The notes: a model not told the origin generated them from the letters alone. A DNA stretch of 64,000 nt from Sandaracinus amylolyticus (GCF_000737325.1 NZ_CP011125.1:3224001-3288000); one strand, 5' to 3'; numbered from the stretch's first letter, positions 50,075-61,264 are shown. Made by a program: numbers and translations.

Positions 50075-52176
50075 CTCTCCGCGCCGCTCTCCGACGAGTC
50101 GGTCGTGGGCGCGTCGACCGCGTCCATGCTGCCCGTCTTCTTCGGCGCGGGGGGCGGCGCGGCCTGCTGGATGCGGCGCTCCGCGAGGATGATCAGCTTC
50201 GGCGAGTCGGCGCCGAAGAACACGCCCGGCGTCGCCTCGCGCCCCGAGACCTCGACCACGCGGAAGCCGCGCTGGTGGAGGATCTGCCCGAGCTCGTGCA
50301 GCGAGTAGAGCCGCACCGAGTACTGGTTGTCGCGCTGGCGCCCGTCGTCGAGGATCACGGTGCGCTTCACGGTCAGGCGCGACGTGATGAAGTTCGCCTG
50401 CGTCTCTTCCATCACGACGCAGCCGTCGCCCTCGAACCACACGAGGTTCGGCTGCGTCGGCACGACGAAGTCGCGGTTCACGACCTCGAGCAGCAGCTTG
50501 CCCTTCGGGCGCAGCGCGCGATGCAGGCGCTCGACGACGCCGCGGTTCTGATCGTCGTCGAAGTAGCCGAACGTCGTGCCCCAGCAGAGCACGGCGTCGA
50601 ACGCTCCGTCGAAGTTCATCTCCCGCATGTCGGCGTGGAGGAAGTTGATGCGGAAGCCCTGATCCTGCGCCTCGTCGGCCGCGCGCGAGAGCATCGGCAG
50701 CGAGAGGTCGAGGCCGACGACGAGGTAGCCGCGGCGCGTGAGCTCGATCGCGTGCAGGCCGAGCCCGCAGCCGACGTCGAGGATCGTCGAGCCTTCCTTC
50801 AGCGCGAGCCGCTGCTCGATGAAGTCGCACTGCCGCGCGATCTGCCGCGGGTTCGGCGGCGGCACGGTGCGGAGGTAGTCGTCGTTGAAGAAGTCCTCCC
50901 ACCAGTTGCCCTTCTTCTTCGAGCGACGCGCGGGCTCGGCCGCGGGCTCCTGGGCGGTGGTGGTGGACGACGCGGTCGCGGTCGACGACGCGGTCGCGGT
51001 CGCCGATGCGGGCGCGGCCGCGGTCGGCGTGGCGCTCGTCGCGCCGGCGGGGCGTGCCGGCGGCGCCGCGCGCGCGGGCTTGTCGGGCGGCGGTGGCGGG
51101 GCGGAGCGCTTCTTCGGATCGAGCGAGTCGGTCTCGCCGCTCGCCTCGACCTCGAGATCGTCGGCGGCGAGCTCCTCTTCGTCGGCGGGACGCTGCGCGC
51201 GCGCCGGCGGCGGAGGGGGCTTCGCCGCGTCGGTGAGCTCGTCATCGGGCAGCTCGAGCTCGGCGGCCGAGACCTCGTCGCCGTCGTCCTCCGGCGCGCG
51301 CGCCGTGGCAGCGGCGTCGAGGGCTGCGTCGTCGTCGAGCGCATCGTCCTCGTCGAGCGCATCGCCCGCGTCGAGCGCATCGTCGCCGAGCTCCTCGTCG
51401 GCGAGCGCGCTCATCATGTCGCGCTCGTCGTCGCCGACGTCGACCTCGAGGTCGTCGAAGCTCTCGCTGATGCTCAGCTCCGGCTCCTCGTCGTGCGAGG
51501 GCCACGACGGCGTGGGCGCTGCCGCCTGCGTCGGCGTCGGGGCGGGCGGCGGCGACGAGATCGCGACGACGCGCGACACGATCACCGCCGGCTGTGCGCT
51601 CGGCATCGACGCACGCGGCTCGTCCGCCGCGCGGGTGACGCCGGGCGAGGTCCGCTCGGCGTCGACGGGCGGCTGGCTCGGCGGCGGGCGCTCGCTCATC
51701 GCGGGCTGCGCGCCGGGATCGGTCTCGCGCACGCGCTCGAGCTCGGGCTCCGTCGACGGGCTCCCGAGCGCGGGCGCGCTCGGCGTGGCGGCGATGCGCG
51801 TGGGCTCCTCCTCGAGCGACGGCGCGGCAGCGCCGGGCTCGTCGTCGACCTGGAGCTCGTCCGCGTCGAGCTCTTCCGCGAGATCGACGTCCGCGAGCTC
51901 CATCCCGAGCTCCGACGTCGTCGTCGCCGCGGCGACCGCCGCGCTCACCTGCGTGCGCTCGGTCGGCATCGGCGCGAACGGGTCCTGCTCCTCCGGCGTC
52001 GACACCGCGGCGAGCTCTCCGTCGGGGCTGGTGCTGCGACGCGGCACCTCGTCGACCGGCACGCGCAGCGAGCGACGCCGTCCGGTGCGACGCCGCGAGG
52101 GGCGTTCCGCCAGCGCGAGCGTGTCGGGGCTCGAGCCCTCGCCGTCCGGACCGTCGCCGTGCTCGCGATCGGTCAC
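50071..52176 (-). CDS. SAM-dependent methyltransferase with a long acidic disordered N-terminus
   Basis: A 701-residue protein. Residues 1-420 are low-complexity (Ala, Pro, Asp, Glu, Ser) and surely disordered. At about 424-435 comes GNWWEDFFNDDYL, and then a class I methyltransferase (about 440-660): motif I ILDVGCGLGLHAIELTRRG (465-483), VVGLDLSLPML, LCWGTTFGYFDD. The substrate is unknown. GTG 52176 overlaps the stop of the phosphatidylserine decarboxylase gene (GTGA), so the two are co-translated, and a role near the membrane is possible. Confidence 0.78.
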   Translation of the reverse strand: MTDREHGDGPDGEGSSPDTLALAERPSRRRTGRRRSLRVPVDEVPRRSTSPDGELAAVSTPEEQDPFAPMPTERTQVSAAVAAATTTSELGMELADVDLAEELDADELQVDDEPGAAAPSLEEEPTRIAATPSAPALGSPSTEPELERVRETDPGAQPAMSERPPPSQPPVDAERTSPGVTRAADEPRASMPSAQPAVIVSRVVAISSPPPAPTPTQAAAPTPSWPSHDEEPELSISESFDDLEVDVGDDERDMMSALADEELGDDALDAGDALDEDDALDDDAALDAAATARAPEDDGDEVSAAELELPDDELTDAAKPPPPPARAQRPADEEELAADDLEVEASGETDSLDPKKRSAPPPPPDKPARAAPPARPAGATSATPTAAAPASATATASSTATASSTTTAQEPAAEPARRSKKKGNWWEDFFNDDYLRTVPPPNPRQIARQCDFIEQRLALKEGSTILDVGCGLGLHAIELTRRGYLVVGLDLSLPMLSRAADEAQDQGFRINFLHADMREMNFDGAFDAVLCWGTTFGYFDDDQNRGVVERLHRALRPKGKLLLEVVNRDFVVPTQPNLVWFEGDGCVVMEETQANFITSRLTVKRTVILDDGRQRDNQYSVRLYSLHELGQILHQRGFRVVEVSGREATPGVFFGADSPKLIILAERRIQQAAPPPAPKKTGSMDAVDAPTTDSSESGAES

Positions 52177-53048
52177 GACACGTTCCTCCCATCGCGCACG
52201 CGTCGCGCGATCGCCTGTCCCATCCGCACCGGCGTCCCCGGGTCCACCGCGAGCTCGATGTCCGAGCGGCGCGTGGTGAGCACGATGACGGTCGAGCCGA
52301 GCTGGAACGCGCCGAGCTCGTCGCCGCGACCGAGCGTCGGCTCGCGCCCGGGCAGATATCGAACCGTGCCGCGCGGCGGCCCGTCGTTGGTGCGCATCGC
52401 GGGATCGAACGTGAGCGTCACGCTGCCGACCACGATCGCGCCGACGAGGATGGTCGCGATCTCACCGTGCAACGGGCTCTCCTGGAACACCGCGACGCGC
52501 TCGTTCTTCGCGAACAGCCCGGGCACGTGCTCGAGGCCGATCTTGTTGACCGGGAAGAGCGTCCCGCCGACGTGGCGCACCACGCGCACCGGACCCTCGA
52601 CCGCCGCGTGCACGCGGTGGTAGTCGCGCGGCGAGAGATAGATGATCGCGAAGCGCCCGCCCTCGTAGCGCGACGCGTCGCGCGCATCGCCGAGGAGCTC
52701 GCCGACGTCGTAGGGACGGCCCTTCACGCGGAACGTCGCGCGCGCGTCGATCGTCCCGCAGTCCTCCACGAGCCCGTCGGCGGGCGAGACGATGGCGCCG
52801 GGATCGGGATCGATCGGGCGACATCCATCGCGCAGCGGCCGCGTGAAGAACTGGTTGAACGACGTCCACCCGCCGCTCGGCACGTCGCACTCCGAGAGAT
52901 CGACGGCGTACGCGCGCACGTAGAGCTCGATCGCGCGCTGCAGGAGCGGGAGCGGTACACCCGCCGACGCCATCCGGCCGAGGACCCGGCTGATCCGCTT
53001 GCGCGGCAGGAATCGCAGGGTCTCGGCGGCGATGCGCGATGCGAGCAT
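52173..53048 (-). CDS. psd: Phosphatidylserine decarboxylase proenzyme
   Basis: A 291-residue proenzyme. Key features: SPADG (catalytic Asp91), DYHRVH (His144/147) and the autocleavage motif LGST (250-253, Ser252 becoming the pyruvoyl group). It makes phosphatidylethanolamine from phosphatidylserine. The start is ATG 53048. Its stop overlaps the methyltransferase start by 4 bp. Methylation of the ethanolamine head group by the next gene is tempting, but that enzyme does not look like a Pmt family member. Confidence 0.9.
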   Translation of the reverse strand: MLASRIAAETLRFLPRKRISRVLGRMASAGVPLPLLQRAIELYVRAYAVDLSECDVPSGGWTSFNQFFTRPLRDGCRPIDPDPGAIVSPADGLVEDCGTIDARATFRVKGRPYDVGELLGDARDASRYEGGRFAIIYLSPRDYHRVHAAVEGPVRVVRHVGGTLFPVNKIGLEHVPGLFAKNERVAVFQESPLHGEIATILVGAIVVGSVTLTFDPAMRTNDGPPRGTVRYLPGREPTLGRGDELGAFQLGSTVIVLTTRRSDIELAVDPGTPVRMGQAIARRVRDGRNVS

Positions 53049-53204
53049 GTGGGCGGGGTTCCCTCGCTGCCTCCCCGCTCGGTTCGACCGTTCTCTCGCG
53101 ATCGGAGGACGGTGCGGGGCTGGTGTGGGCGCCAAGACAGCGGGCGCGAGGGGCGACGAGGATGCTAAGCGAGCCCGGAAGCGGCCGTCAAACGCGTATT
53201 TACG

Positions 53205-54038
53205 TCACCCGGGCAGCCGCGCGCGGAGCGTGAACGTGAGCGGGAGACGGTCGCGCCACGCCTCGGGCAGGCGCCAGAGGCCGTCGTCGCCGCGCGTCAT
53301 CGACTCGAAGGGCTGGAACTCAGCGTCCCGGTGCTCGTGCAACATCTCGATCACGAGCCCGACGTCGAGCAGCGCTTGGACGATCTCGCCGAGGCCGTGC
53401 GCCCACTCGAAGCACGTCACGTTCTCGAGCTTCGGGCCGCCCTCGGTGTACGTCGTGCCGTCGTCCCAGCGCGTCGGCTCCTCGCGCTCGAAGTAGGGCC
53501 CTTCGACCACCAGCTTCCCGTCGCGCTCGAAGACGCCGTTCATCATCGGGTGCACCTCGCGCACGTAGAGCACGCCGCCCGGCTTCAGCAGCGCGCGCAC
53601 GATGCGCGCCCATCGCGTGATCGACGGCAGCCAGCAGATCGCGCCGACGCTCACGTAGACGACGTCGAACGGCGCCTCGTCCGCGAGCGCCCGCTCCGCG
53701 TCGTGCACGTCGCTCTCGACGAAGCGCGCGCGATCCGCGAGCCCGCAGCGCTGCGCGAGGTCACGCGCGGCCGTGATCGCGTCGTGCGAGAAGTCGAGCC
53801 CGACCACGCGCGATGCGCCGAGCCGCGCCCACGACAGCGTCTCGACGCCGAGGTGACACTGCAGCTGACAGAGCGAGCGGCCTTCGATCGCGCCGAGCTC
53901 CTCGCGCTCGCACGGATGCAACCAGATGCCGCGGGCGCCCGCGACGAAGCCGTCGAGGTCGTAGAACTTCGAGCGCGCATGGACGCGCGCGCGCTCGTCC
54001 CAGTTGCGCTTGTTCGTGTCTCGATGCTCGTCGCGCAT
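53205..54038 (-). CDS. SAM-dependent methyltransferase
   Basis: A 277-residue class I methyltransferase. Features are the binding loop GRSLCQLQCHLGVETLSWAR, VVGLDFSHDAI, DVVYVSVGAICWLPSI and LKPGGVLYVREVHP. It resembles the UbiE/SAM methyltransferase group; the substrate is unknown. The ATG at 54038 directly follows the T-run of the glnA terminator, so it is transcribed either by read-through or from a promoter inside glnA. Confidence 0.85.
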   Translation of the reverse strand: MRDEHRDTNKRNWDERARVHARSKFYDLDGFVAGARGIWLHPCEREELGAIEGRSLCQLQCHLGVETLSWARLGASRVVGLDFSHDAITAARDLAQRCGLADRARFVESDVHDAERALADEAPFDVVYVSVGAICWLPSITRWARIVRALLKPGGVLYVREVHPMMNGVFERDGKLVVEGPYFEREEPTRWDDGTTYTEGGPKLENVTCFEWAHGLGEIVQALLDVGLVIEMLHEHRDAEFQPFESMTRGDDGLWRLPEAWRDRLPLTFTLRARLPG

Positions 54039-54043
54039 GAAAA

Positions 54044-54071
54044 AAGACGCCCTCCGTGAGGAGGGCGTCTT
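54044..54071 (-). terminator. Rho-independent terminator of glnA
   Basis: A perfect 12-bp stem (AAGACGCCCTCC and its complement) with a GTGA loop, followed on the minus strand by a T-run (complement of A at 54040-54045). It lies 22 nt after the glnA stop and ends against the ATG of the next gene. Confidence 0.9.
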
Positions 54072-54092
54072 CTTACGCGATCGCAGCGGCGA

Positions 54093-55508
<1,416 letters not shown>

Positions 55509-55574
55509 AAGTCGGTTCTCTCTCTCCGGGTCTGGTGCTCTCTGGAGCGGATGCTGCGGGGCTCGGGATCAGGC

Positions 55575-55943
<369 letters not shown>

Positions 55944-56095
55944 CTATGAACGTGGTTTGTTTCGGTTACGTTTCGGCGCCGTAAATAGGCGACCGGAAGG
56001 TGCTTCGTCGAGCCGAACGTAGGGACACGTTCGATTTGAGTCGCGCCTGATACGTGAAGAAATGCGCGGGATCTGCGTGTCGCAGACGCGCTCGC

Positions 56096-56671
56096 TCACG
56101 GGATCCAGGTCGCGTGGAAGATCGGGCCCTGAGCGCCCGGCTCGGCGATGACGCGCACTTGATCCCGGCCCGCGAGGCGGAGCACGGACTCGATCGCGAT
56201 CCGGATGCCGCGCGTGGAGAACTCGGGGATGTCGGGCCAGCCGACGACGCGGATCTCCGCACGGCCGGGGCAGACGACGAGCGGCACGAGCTCGCCGCGG
56301 TTGAGCGCGCGCGCGTAGATGCGCGGGGTGCGCGCGACGAGCGCCTCGTCGGTCGTGAACCGGAGGAGCAAGCGCCAGAGCGTCGTGAGCGTGCGCTCGA
56401 CGGCGGTGCGCGAGACCTGCTCGTGGAGCTCGACGGGATCACGCGCGAGCTCGATCGCGGCCGCGTGCATGACGTGCTCGGCGGTCGTCACGCGCGGCCA
56501 CGACACCGCGGACGTCTCGTCGTACTCGCGACGCGCGTCGGGTGGGAGGCGATCGAGCGCGCGGGCGAAGCGCGCCGGCCCGCAGATCTCCTGCAGGATG
56601 CGCCGGTGCTCGAGGACGAGCGCGCCCGACATGCACGCGATCGACGCCGACGGTGCCCCCGTTCCGTCCAT
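56096..56671 (-). CDS. Myxobacterial DUF2378-like protein (tentative)
   Basis: A 191-residue protein of unknown function. The order ICGPARFARALDRLPPDARR, then VSWPRVTTAEHVMHA, then RTPRIYARALNRGELVPLVV, then VVGWPDIPEFSTRGIRIAIE resembles the myxobacteria-restricted DUF2378/TIGR02265 family, including the closing pair of strands. Confidence is modest because I cannot search. It is the last gene after the ECF module on the same strand (43 bp gap). Confidence 0.5.
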   Translation of the reverse strand: MDGTGAPSASIACMSGALVLEHRRILQEICGPARFARALDRLPPDARREYDETSAVSWPRVTTAEHVMHAAAIELARDPVELHEQVSRTAVERTLTTLWRLLLRFTTDEALVARTPRIYARALNRGELVPLVVCPGRAEIRVVGWPDIPEFSTRGIRIAIESVLRLAGRDQVRVIAEPGAQGPIFHATWIP

Positions 56672-56714
56672 GCGCGGATGCTAGCCGCCGCGGGATCGCC
56701 GCGGCAACCGAGGG

Positions 56715-57461
56715 TCACTGGATGGGTGCGGCGCCGCACGAAGCGCGCACGCGAGCCGCGTGCATCGAGCGCGGGTGCGCGGCGAGGAAGCGGTCGGCCT
56801 CGGTGCGCGCGGCCGCGGTGAGGCCCGCTTCGCAGAGCGCGAGGACGCGGGTCGCAGCGCGCTCTTCGCGCAGCGCGCCCTGCGGGAACCGCGCGGCGTG
56901 ATCGTCGAGGAGCGCGAGCGCGCGCGTCGCGTCGTGCGCGCGGAGGGCGCGGTGGGCTTCGCGGAGGAGCGCGGTCTCGGCGAGCAGGGCATCGCGGGCG
57001 GGCCCGGTGGCGCGCGGCTGCACGCGATCGGGGGACGCGGCGCGCACCGGCGCCGCTCGCTCCGGTGCGGGCGGCTCCGGCGCGGGCTCCTCGGTCGCCG
57101 GCTGCTCGGGCGCGTCGATCGGCGCGAGGTGGACTTCGGGCAGCGGATCGACGGGCGCGTCAGGCGCGACCTCGCGGCGGGGCGACGGCGCGTCGCGCGA
57201 CGCGATCACCGCGATCGCGGCGCCGCCGACCACCGTCGTCGCGAGCGCGGCGGCGGCCACGATCTTCCACGCGCTCCATGCGGCGACCGCCTTCGCGGCG
57301 GTCGCGCTCGCCGCCGCTCCCGACACCGCCGTGCCGGCGACCGCACCGCCGGCGATCGTCGCCGCGACCGCACGGCGCAGGCGCGCGCGCTCCTCCGCGC
57401 TCGGACCGAGGCCCTCGCGCGCTGCATCGATCAGCGAACGATCGATCTCGCGCTCGCTCAC
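56715..57461 (-). CDS. Membrane-anchored TPR-like protein, putative anti-sigma factor
   Basis: A 248-residue protein. A short cytoplasmic end (VSEREIDRSLIDAAREGLGP) and a single helix (about 66-88: WKIVAAAALATTVVGGAAIA) are followed by a Pro/Glu linker and a TPR-like C-terminus (about 160-240: LLREAHRALRAHDATRALAL). This is the usual companion of myxobacterial ECF sigma factors. The GTG start at 57461 overlaps the sigma stop by 4 bp; an ATG at 57473 is an alternative. It should hold the sigma factor at the membrane. Confidence 0.65.
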   Translation of the reverse strand: MSEREIDRSLIDAAREGLGPSAEERARLRRAVAATIAGGAVAGTAVSGAAASATAAKAVAAWSAWKIVAAAALATTVVGGAAIAVIASRDAPSPRREVAPDAPVDPLPEVHLAPIDAPEQPATEEPAPEPPAPERAAPVRAASPDRVQPRATGPARDALLAETALLREAHRALRAHDATRALALLDDHAARFPQGALREERAATRVLALCEAGLTAAARTEADRFLAAHPRSMHAARVRASCGAAPIQ

Positions 57462-58045
57462 GGCTGCCTCCATTCGTCCTTCGCGCGGAGGCGCGCGAGG
57501 TGTCGGTCGTACTCGCGGCGCGCGAGGCGCAGGCGCGAGTAGACGGTGTTCACGTTCACCTCGAGCGCGGACGCGATCTCGGGAACGGGCATCTGCTCGA
57601 TCTCGGCGAGCACGAAGACGGTGCGCTGGTCCTCGCCCATCGCGGCGAGGATCTCGCCGAGCAGGCGGACCGCCTCGGCGCGCGCGACCTCTTCGTGAGG
57701 GCCCGCGCTCGTGACGTCGACGACGTCGTCGGGGAGCGCAGCGTGATCGTGCTTGCGGCGGAAGCGACGACGATGCTCCTGGATGACGCGCACGAGGATG
57801 CGCGCGAGCCAGGTGCGAATCGCGGCGCGGCCTTCGAACTCGGGCAGGCGTCGGTGCACGACGACGAACACGTCCTGGAGCACGTCGTCGATCGCGGTGG
57901 CGGGCACGCCGAGGGCGCGCGCGCTGCGCCAGAGGAAGTCGACGTGCGCGTCGTAGACCTCGTCGAACGAGGGCACGTCCGCCGGCGTGGTCGCGGGCTC
58001 CGCGACGTCGACCGGATGCGCGCTCGTGGCGGACACGAAGGCCAT
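57458..58045 (-). CDS. ECF-type RNA polymerase sigma factor
   Basis: A 195-residue sigma factor. Region 2 (AIDDVLQDVFVVVHRRLPEF, AAIRTWLARILVRVIQEH) and region 4 (MPVPEIASALEVNVNTVYSR) are clear. ECF factors direct stress or envelope promoters. The start is ATG 58045. It sits 47 bp after a beta-rich outer-membrane protein gene and overlaps the probable anti-sigma gene. Confidence 0.88.
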   Translation of the reverse strand: MAFVSATSAHPVDVAEPATTPADVPSFDEVYDAHVDFLWRSARALGVPATAIDDVLQDVFVVVHRRLPEFEGRAAIRTWLARILVRVIQEHRRRFRRKHDHAALPDDVVDVTSAGPHEEVARAEAVRLLGEILAAMGEDQRTVFVLAEIEQMPVPEIASALEVNVNTVYSRLRLARREYDRHLARLRAKDEWRQP

Positions 58046-58092
58046 GCTCGCACGGACAATGTCCGCGGCGCGGCGCGCCCGTCACACGATCT

Positions 58093-59202
58093 TCAGGGGA
58101 GGCGGATCAGCGCGCCGAGCCCGAGGACCGCGCCGACGTCGGACGCGCGGTGGACGCGCCGTGGCGCTCCGTCGAGCTCGAGATCGAAGGTCGGCGCGAC
58201 GAACGGGATCTGGAGCTCGGCGAGCACGGTGATCGCGAGCGGTCCGACGACCCACACGCGCGCTTCGCCGCCGACGGCGAGCGCGGCCCAGGGCGCAGCG
58301 CCCGAGAGCACGATCGGCACGGCCTCGCCGCGGCCCCACATCGCGCCGGCTTCGACGGCGAGGCAGGGCGCGAGCTCGAGCAGCGGAGGTGCGGCCTCGA
58401 GCGCGAGGCACGTGCGGAGGCGCGCGGCGGCGAGCCCGAAGCTGCCGCCGCGCGGGTCGTCCTCGGCGAGCCGCGCGCGTTGCTCGGCGAGGAACGAGCC
58501 CGACGCCCAGAGCTCGAGCGCGCCTCCCGAGAAGAGACCGAGACGCACGCCGAGCGAGACCATCGCGCCCGGCGACACCGACGGAACCGGACCGATGCCG
58601 AGGATCGCGTGCGCGCTGGCGACGAAGCGCACATCGAGCGGCGTCGACGGCGTCGTGGGCGGGGGTGCGGCCTCGGGCTCGGGCGCGGGCTCGGCGACGT
58701 GGGGCCGCGGCGACGACAGCGCGTCGGCAGTGTCGGACGGCTCGCCGTTCGCACGCTCGGTCGCGGGCTGGGTCTCGGGCGCGGGGTCGGTCTCGGGCTC
58801 GGTCTCGGGCTCGGGCTCGGCCTCGCTCTCGTTCGCCGCGACGGCCTCGGGATCGATCGCCATCGCGATCACCAGCGCCGCGGCCTGCGCGAGCCCTTCG
58901 CACGACGTGCCTCCGATCGTGCGCGCGCCTTCGCCCTCGGGCGTGCTCGTCTCGATCTCGAGCTCCAGCTGCGTGCCGCGCCGCACGATCCTCGCGCGCA
59001 CGCGGATCGTCGCATCGCGCCGTGCGTGCGCGCCGAGCAGGCGATCGACCTCGCTCGCGACCGCGTCGCGAGCGGGACAGCCCACGGGCGCGCTCCACGT
59101 GAGCACGTCCGCGCTCGTTCGCTGCGCGTGCGCGCACGGCGCCGTCGCGCCGCCGAGCACGATCGCGAGCACGAACGTCGACCCCCACCAGTGCGCTCGC
59201 AT
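58093..59202 (-). CDS. Predicted exported outer-membrane protein of the ECF module
   Basis: A 369-residue protein with a signal peptide (ends CAHA-QR). A domain (about 30-115) with paired Cys and strands leads to an acidic Pro/Glu spacer (about 125-180), then a beta-barrel-like C-terminal half (FVASAHAILGIGPVPSVSPG, LGVRLGLFSGGALELWASGS). Function unknown. It lies upstream of the ECF sigma factor on the same strand and may sense or respond to envelope stress. Confidence 0.6.
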   Translation of the reverse strand: MRAHWWGSTFVLAIVLGGATAPCAHAQRTSADVLTWSAPVGCPARDAVASEVDRLLGAHARRDATIRVRARIVRRGTQLELEIETSTPEGEGARTIGGTSCEGLAQAAALVIAMAIDPEAVAANESEAEPEPETEPETDPAPETQPATERANGEPSDTADALSSPRPHVAEPAPEPEAAPPPTTPSTPLDVRFVASAHAILGIGPVPSVSPGAMVSLGVRLGLFSGGALELWASGSFLAEQRARLAEDDPRGGSFGLAAARLRTCLALEAAPPLLELAPCLAVEAGAMWGRGEAVPIVLSGAAPWAALAVGGEARVWVVGPLAITVLAELQIPFVAPTFDLELDGAPRRVHRASDVGAVLGLGALIRLP

Positions 59203-59322
59203 CCCCCCCTGCGCCGCGAGCCGGTATGCCCTCGTCGTTCGCCCGGCGCAACGACGTGCACTTCGTGTGACGGGCGCGGCGGCTCGCGGTCATTGGCCCC
59301 TCAGAGCAGCTTGGGAGGACGA

Positions 59323-60549
59323 ATGACGCGTATGACGAATCGGTGGGCGACGTGGCGCCCCGCGCTCCTGCTCCTGGCGCCCGCGCTCATGGGCGCGCGC
59401 GGTTGCGGCGATCCGGTGCCGATCGGAGGGACCTGCGATCCCGCGGATTGCGGCTCTGCATCGGGTGCGCCCGCGATCATGTGCTCGGATGGCTCGCTCG
59501 GCGGCAACACCGGGCGCTGCATCGCCGCGGCGGACGGATCGCAGTGCACGTGGGAGTTCCGCGACTGCCCCGATCCCGATCCCGCCGAGTGCACGCCGAC
59601 CGCCGACGGATCGACGCGGCTGACCATCGAGCAGTGCGAATCGTGCGGCGGGTTCGTCGTCGGCGATCCCGGTGACGGGCGCACGCACCGCGCGGACTTC
59701 CGGTGCCCCGACGGCACGCCCTCGATGGGCTCGGTGAGCTTCGGCATCGAAGGCGGCGCGTGCTGCCGACAGCCCGACGACACGTGCGCGAGCAGCGAGT
59801 GCGGTGCCGCGCCGGACGTCGCGACGTGGATCTGCGAGGACGGACGCGTCGGTGGCTTCACCGGTCGCTGTCTGCGCGACGCCGCCGGCGCGTGCGGCTG
59901 GGAGATCGTCGACTGCCCGCGCGGCGACGCGTGCGAGCCCGCGGAGTGCGGTCCTGCGCCCGGTGCGCCCGCGATCACGTGCCCCGACGGATCGATCGGC
60001 GGCAACACCGGCCGCTGCCTGCGCGCGGCGGACGGCACGTGCGGCTGGGAGCACCGCGAGTGCCCGAGCACGGTCGCGTGCGGCGGCCTCACGCCCGAGC
60101 CCGTCGACTGCGGCGAAGGTCGCTATTGCGCGTGGACGCTCGAGAACATGTGCGGCGCGTTCGACGCGCAGGGCGTGTGCCGCGATCGTCCGGACGCGAG
60201 CTCGTGCGCGGCGATCGACGCGGCGCCGGTGTGCGGCTGCGACGGCACGACGTACCAGAACGACTGCTACGCCGCGGCCGCCGGACAGAGCGCGTTCAGC
60301 AGCGGTCCGTGCGGCGGGTACGTCGAGTGCGATCCGAGCCTCGTCGCGTGCGACGCGCTCCCCGGTCCGTGCCCCGAGGGCCAGGTGCGCAGCGTGAGCG
60401 GCGTGTGCTGGGGCGAGTGCGTCGAGGCGGATCGTTGCCGCCCGTCCGACTGTCGTCGCGCGGGATGCGAGTCGGGGTACTCGTGCGAGGCGTGCCTCGC
60501 GCCCGAGGGCGCGGTGTACACGTGCATCCCCGAGGGAGCGGCCTGCTGA
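59323..60549 (+). CDS. Cys-rich exported protein with a Kazal-type domain
   Basis: A 408-residue protein starting at ATG 59323 after a GGGAGGACG ribosome site. It has a lipobox-like GARGC and several repeats of a Cys module (CSDGSLGGNTGRC, CEDGRVGGFTGRC, CPDGSIGGNTGRC). Near residues 297-328 is CAAIDAAPVCGCDGTTYQND, the pattern of a Kazal serine-protease inhibitor domain. It may protect the cell or block proteases outside; the activity is not shown. A large perfect palindrome follows the stop. Confidence 0.7.
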   Translation: MTRMTNRWATWRPALLLLAPALMGARGCGDPVPIGGTCDPADCGSASGAPAIMCSDGSLGGNTGRCIAAADGSQCTWEFRDCPDPDPAECTPTADGSTRLTIEQCESCGGFVVGDPGDGRTHRADFRCPDGTPSMGSVSFGIEGGACCRQPDDTCASSECGAAPDVATWICEDGRVGGFTGRCLRDAAGACGWEIVDCPRGDACEPAECGPAPGAPAITCPDGSIGGNTGRCLRAADGTCGWEHRECPSTVACGGLTPEPVDCGEGRYCAWTLENMCGAFDAQGVCRDRPDASSCAAIDAAPVCGCDGTTYQNDCYAAAAGQSAFSSGPCGGYVECDPSLVACDALPGPCPEGQVRSVSGVCWGECVEADRCRPSDCRRAGCESGYSCEACLAPEGAVYTCIPEGAAC

Positions 60550-60583
60550 CGCTACGGAATCCGTAGCGCTACGGAATTGATAG

Positions 60584-60615
60584 CGGGCCCGCGATCGACG
60601 TCGATCGCGGGCCCG
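60584..60615. terminator. 32-bp perfect palindrome between convergent genes
   Basis: CGGGCCCGCGATCGAC and its complement meet at position 60599/60600, with a T-rich tail (TTCGTTTC) on the plus strand. A smaller hairpin (GCTACGG AAT CCGTAGC, 60551-60567) precedes it. Likely a bidirectional terminator between the Kazal protein (stop 60549) and the gene ending at 60622. Confidence 0.8.
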
Positions 60616-60621
60616 TTCGTT

Positions 60622-61209
60622 TCATCCGTCGCGTCGCGTGCGCAGGTACTCGAGCAGTCGCGTCGCGGTCTGTCGGACCTGCTCGTCCTCGTCTGCCGTC
60701 GCGCGCTCGACGAGCTCGACGAGCTCCGGCCAGCCCGCCATCGCGATCGCGTTCAGCGTCGCGCGCTGCAGCAGCGGATCCGGCGTGTGGCGGACGTATC
60801 CGTCGAACACGTCGAACGCGTCGGGATCGAACCGGCGGAAGCCCGCGGCGAGCCGGAAGATCGCCTTCACGCGATCGTCGTGGGTCTTCGCGTCGCGAGC
60901 CAGCTCGATCAGCTGCTCCGGGTAGTACGAGAGCAGCCTCGTCGCGAGATCGACCGCGAGATCCGGCGTGTCGTAGCCGCGCACCCACAGATGATGCGTG
61001 CCCGAGATCGGATCTTCGACGTAGTGGACCGCGGTCGATTGGTCCTCGTCGGCCCAGACCTGCTCGTACGGCTCCTTGTCGCCCTGGGGCTCGTAGACGT
61101 GGTGTCGGACCAGACGTAGCTCCGACGCGACGCGCTCGAAGTCCTCGCGGGTCACCTGCGGGTACAGCACCACGTACTCTTCGGAATTCTCGTCTTCGTC
61201 GTCGCTCAA
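60622..61209 (-). CDS. HEAT-like helical protein, unknown function
   Basis: A 195-residue acidic protein beginning SDDEDENSEEYVVLYPQVTR. The second half (LATRLLSYYPEQLIELARDA, RATLNAIAMAGWPELVELVE, VRQTATRLLEYLRTRRDG) has the helix pairs of HEAT repeats, often protein-binding scaffolds. I start at TTG 61209 because AAGGAG lies five bases before it. Divergent from the peptidase gene (55 bp between starts). Confidence 0.65.
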   Translation of the reverse strand: MSDDEDENSEEYVVLYPQVTREDFERVASELRLVRHHVYEPQGDKEPYEQVWADEDQSTAVHYVEDPISGTHHLWVRGYDTPDLAVDLATRLLSYYPEQLIELARDAKTHDDRVKAIFRLAAGFRRFDPDAFDVFDGYVRHTPDPLLQRATLNAIAMAGWPELVELVERATADEDEQVRQTATRLLEYLRTRRDG

Positions 61210-61264
61210 TCGCGCTCCTTCGCACCCCGACACGACGACTATCACGCGACTACACTCCGTCTCG

